From Atherinomorus stipes (lineage: Eukaryota > Chordata > Actinopteri > Atheriniformes > Atherinidae), in contig JALJCO010003053.1 in the NCBI GenBank assembly GCA_023101725.1, forward strand, positions 1,371,501 to 1,435,500: 64,000 nucleotides of DNA. Reading direction: 5' to 3'. Position 1 is the stretch's first letter, and every line of letters begins with the position of its first letter. A program made the translations under genes and the position numbers. Under the pieces are notes generated by a model. It did not search any database. It was not told where the DNA came from and saw only the letters and a list, made by a program, of their open reading frames with translations. Positions 61,326 to 64,000 of the stretch are shown here, piece by piece.

Positions 61326-61637
61326 TTTGTAAACAATCTGGCTTTATTTTAGCTAATTAGGCGCAATAGGTTTCTGGTGATCTTCTTTGGATCTATTTTT
61401 CAGGTGAAAATTATGGTGAAAACTAGTGTTTTAAACTACCACAACTGTTCTCACAACTGACATAGCACCACTGTGTTTGCTGATTTTCCATTCCCACATC
61501 TGTGATTTCTCCAGGCGGCACTGATTCGACATTTTAAGGAGTAGCCTATGATTGTTGTATTTGTATGAGGCATTTTCACAGCAGTTAGCATAAATTATTC
61601 AACTTAACATTAATTGTTTAACTTTAACTATAACTGT

Positions 61638-61659
61638 GGGGGGGGGGGGGGGGGGGGGG
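61638..61659 (+). repeat. 22-base G run followed by (GTTT)n
   Basis: Uninterrupted G, then TGTTGTTTGTTTGTTTGTTT. It lies in the hAT composite in intron 3. Confidence 0.95.
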
Positions 61660-63311
61660 TGTTGTTTGTTTGTTTGTTTGTTTGTTTTTTGCTTCACTGT
61701 CCTCTGTTTTCCAGTATCTCCATAGTGGGATCTGTTTTCTTTTTGCCAAATGAAAAGAAGTTCTTGTAAACATGTATGTAAGTATTTGCTTAGTATATAA
61801 AATATTAATGATCTAAATTATTGAGGGTGTTGGCAGAACGTGGGTCTGACATTAGAAACGCAGCTGGACTGCTGCGCGTTAAAGATCTGCTTTTTAGACG
61901 CTGTCAGCCTGATGTCGTGGATGTAGAGGAGACAAGACAGCCAACACACCTTCAGCTGAGAGAGGATGGTTCTCTCAGCTTAAGGTGTGTGATGCTTTTG
62001 ATATTCTGCTTATCAGTAATTTTGCAATATGAAATTGATCTGTGGCAGTGTGTGTGGTTTGGTTCAGACACAGAGGAGTGGAACAGCACGCAGATGAGGC
62101 GCAGTTTGTGTCTGATTAATGACTTGCCCTCACAAGTCCAGCTTCCAGCTTTTCTGAAGTAAATCGAAAAAAGAAGTGTTTTTGATAACGTTGATTATTA
62201 AACAAACAAATACTAGGATTGTTTTTTTTTTTAAGAAATATGAGAATCGCAGTTCTTTTGCACTTCGTCAAACACCAGTTGGTCTTCACAGGAGCAGAAA
62301 TAAAAAAGTGGTCCATTCCGACCTACACTAACGTTATGGAAAGTACCCCAAAGACATGATACGGGTTTGATAGATTTAATCTACCCTCGTGTAATGCAAA
62401 TCTTCTTCTGATTTAAAATAAGACGTAAACTCGACAGAATAAATGTAAAGCCGGTGCCGCTCATGTCGAAGAGTATTTTCCTGCCAGCATTGTGCTGTAA
62501 ACACATCCAGAACTCCAGAACTAGTAGGTATCAGGTGCTGTCATGAGCAAGTATGAGTACAGCAAAATAGGCCAGCATCACAGCGAGTACCGATGCTGGC
62601 ATCAGTATCAGGACATCCCTAGTTTGACATATTGTCTAGAAAGCAAAGTTCTCTGTCTCTATCATCTCAACCAGCACATTCTATCAGCTCTTGAGAGGGT
62701 GCACAATCCGTAATTAGGAGACATCGTTTTATCCATACAGTAGAGTCAAGAAACACTTATCAAAGCAGGGCTCATTATTCCATATCAGATAATTGCACAT
62801 CGATCATTTCTTGGGGAAATGATTTAGATGAGATGTGCTGTGTGTGATAAGGTCTGTTTGTTAAACTACGCCATTGAGCGGGTGTTAAGAGCTCAGATTC
62901 AAATGTCTGTGATCTCCCAACGCTCAGGCGGTGATAAGACTGTCAGCAAGCGAACTGGTGATGACATTTGATAATGCCCTGACACTATCACATAGATGGA
63001 TCAGATGGTTGCCTCACCAGAGGCCATGTCTACAGCTGCTACAGCGCTGCTGTAGGGCCATAACACACAAGGTTAGCTGGATCTGATCCACCACAAAGCA
63101 ACTGAGATAAGTTGATGGGATGGATATTGAAGTGGAGGAGGAAGATGAATCCTAATTTTCAGGAGCAAAATGCAAAAGATTAGCTGGCTAAATTTTGATT
63201 AAAAGGATAAAAAGTGAAGAAAAGCCTCTAACGTGTTAAATCAGCCATAAATGATAGAATAATGCACTTTAATGCACATCTATGAGAAGCATATTTTACT
63301 TAAACCCTTAC

Positions 63312-64000
63312 CTTTGTCATCATGACAACTATAGCTGTAAACAGCCACTGGCGAATGAGTGATGAGGTTCTCATCATGGTGCCACCCTACCGCCATTTTC
63401 CCCATGCCATAGTAAGGCTCCTCCTTGAGCTGGCTCATTTGTGATGGGTCCATGTAGTTGAGTAAGGTGACATTGAACTTGATAGGACCGGAGCATATCT
63501 GCTTTGGGCTGGGCTGGGAACAGCTCTGCCCACCTGCACGTTCCTCTTTGTCCTGAATGTGGTAATATGACAGGCTGTGCTTTAGCTGAGCCACAGGCTT
63601 CTCCTGGGCCTCTAGTCCCACAGGTTCAGGTTCTGTGCCGCCGACGGCCTCAGCAGGCCAGCCGGAGCATTTTCCTTCAGCGTGCCCTGCAGCACCAGTT
63701 TCACTTTGTTTAACTTGAGAGGACTCTCCCTCCTCGCTGCTGTGTTTAAACTCTGTTTCCCACTCCCCTTCTTGTTTTGACCCAGAGCAGCCTTCTTCAC
63801 TGTGCTTTGACTCAACGTCCCACTCCTCACTGTGCTTGGACTCTGTGTCCCCCTCCTCACTTTGTCTGGACTCCGAGTCCCCTCCTTCACTGTTCTTTGA
63901 GTCCTCACTGTGTTTCGACTCCGTGTCCCCCTCTTCACCGAGTTTGGCCTCTGCCTCTGCTTTTGCACATTGCGTTAGCCTGTCTCCTTCCTTCAGCTGA
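63312..64000 (-). CDS. fto: FTO exon 3, 3' part (demethylase catalytic core; runs off the window)
   Basis: FTO is a nuclear Fe(II)/2-oxoglutarate dioxygenase that removes N6-methyl groups from adenine in RNA. The frame is open from the window edge for 229 codons plus one base and ends at donor AAAG|GTAAGG (phase 1). The last ~55 residues match FTO closely: [33 protein letters not shown] and [12 protein letters not shown] carries the iron ligands corresponding to human H231 and D233, and the Asn of NVTLLN matches the 2-oxoglutarate-binding N205. Before it come about 175 hydrophilic, acidic residues without family similarity, including ~10-residue repeats, where human FTO has a disordered loop of roughly 30-40 residues. 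This expansion is open and in frame, so I read it as coding. The 5' end of this exon and exons 1-2 lie beyond position 64000. Confidence 0.96.
63790..63938 (-). repeat. Coding minisatellite in FTO exon 3
   Basis: About 30-bp units are tandemly repeated in the coding frame and give the peptides [46 protein letters not shown]. More diverged units ([21 protein letters not shown]) follow toward the 3' side. The repeats are acidic and Ser/Lys/His-rich and predict a disordered surface loop. Because the unit length is a multiple of three and stop-poor, other frames stay open too, which explains an overlapping 118-codon shadow frame at 63612-63968. Confidence 0.85.

Larger units (their letters stand above)
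60173..62621. mobile_element. hAT-like element, 2.4 kb composite (outer)
   Basis: Ends TAGGGATGTCCCAATACC and, reverse-complemented, TAGGGATGTCCTGATACTG are flanked by 8-bp copies GTTTTACA (60165-60172) and GTTTGACA (62622-62629). It has been invaded by a second hAT-like element (60388-61151), and also carries an L2-like repeat tail (61190-61325) and a G run (61638-61659). A 113-codon plus-strand frame (61821-62162) has no recognisable domain. Full-length hAT transposase motifs are absent. Confidence 0.8.
58422..63311 (-). other. FTO intron 3 (4.9 kb)
   Basis: The intron is bounded by GTAAGG and ACAG. It is dominated by a nested hAT composite at 60173-62621 and has a 35-base G run at 59379-59413. 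The parts outside the composite (58422-59378, 59414-60164, 62630-63311) are ordinary AT-rich intron, with no further exon and no open frame that I can support. Confidence 0.85.

Noticed and set aside
63790..63938. Tandem repeats considered as a CRISPR-like array
   Set aside because: The units are adjacent without spacers, in the coding frame of FTO, and the genome is vertebrate.
63612..63968. 118-codon Arg/Thr-rich minus-strand frame overlapping FTO exon 3
   Set aside because: It is a second frame through the coding minisatellite. The FTO frame is the one that continues into the conserved HHDE region.
1..64000. tRNA, rRNA, microRNA genes and any prokaryotic-style system
   Set aside because: No cloverleaf with A/B boxes, no rRNA similarity and no convincing microRNA precursor apart from transposon hairpins were seen.

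Overview
The window is vertebrate nuclear DNA, almost certainly from a ray-finned (teleost, probably percomorph) fish. The evidence is spliced exons with GT-AG boundaries, long AT-rich introns, CA/GA microsatellites and homopolymers, and many short non-autonomous DNA transposons of hAT, Tc1/mariner and TTAA-target type. There are no operons, ribosome-binding sites, CRISPR arrays or other prokaryotic features. The species cannot be named from the sequence.

The one gene I can identify is FTO, the Fe(II)/2-oxoglutarate-dependent RNA N6-methyladenine demethylase, on the minus strand from right to left. Five coding exons are visible: the 3' part of the large exon 3 (63312-64000, running off the window), exon 4 (58296-58421), exon 5 (54194-54273), exon 6 (53755-53898) and exon 7 (46591-46710). 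Phases agree throughout (1, 1, 0, 0, 0), and together they give about 386 residues. They carry the H-x-D...H iron ligands, the 2-oxoglutarate arginine motif and the start of the C-terminal helical domain. Exon numbers follow human FTO. Exons 1-2 and the rest of exon 3 lie to the right. The last two exons (8 and 9) were not found and probably lie to the left, so at least 46.6 kb on the left is intron 7, possibly including intron 8 if exon 8 was missed.

Exon 3 is unusual. The short disordered loop of mammalian FTO just before the N-V-T-L-L strand is replaced by at least 175 low-complexity acidic residues, built partly from tandem ~10-residue units of the type [10 protein letters not shown].

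The introns hold two kinds of sequence. The first is transposon-derived: at least four hAT-like elements with terminal inverted repeats and 8-bp target duplications (two nested pairs plus one single copy, and further fragments), two TTAA-flanked elements, three Tc1-like MITEs, two copies of a CACTGC-ended MITE, a near-perfect 230-bp hairpin and a decayed Tc1 transposase fragment. The second is repeat-poor sequence with many TAAT, GATTA and TTTAC motifs. In known vertebrates FTO introns carry long-range enhancers of the neighbouring IRX3/IRX5 genes, so these blocks are proposed as candidate conserved enhancers, which needs alignment to confirm. No second protein-coding gene can be supported. 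A few plus-strand exon-like pieces are flagged as unexplained.
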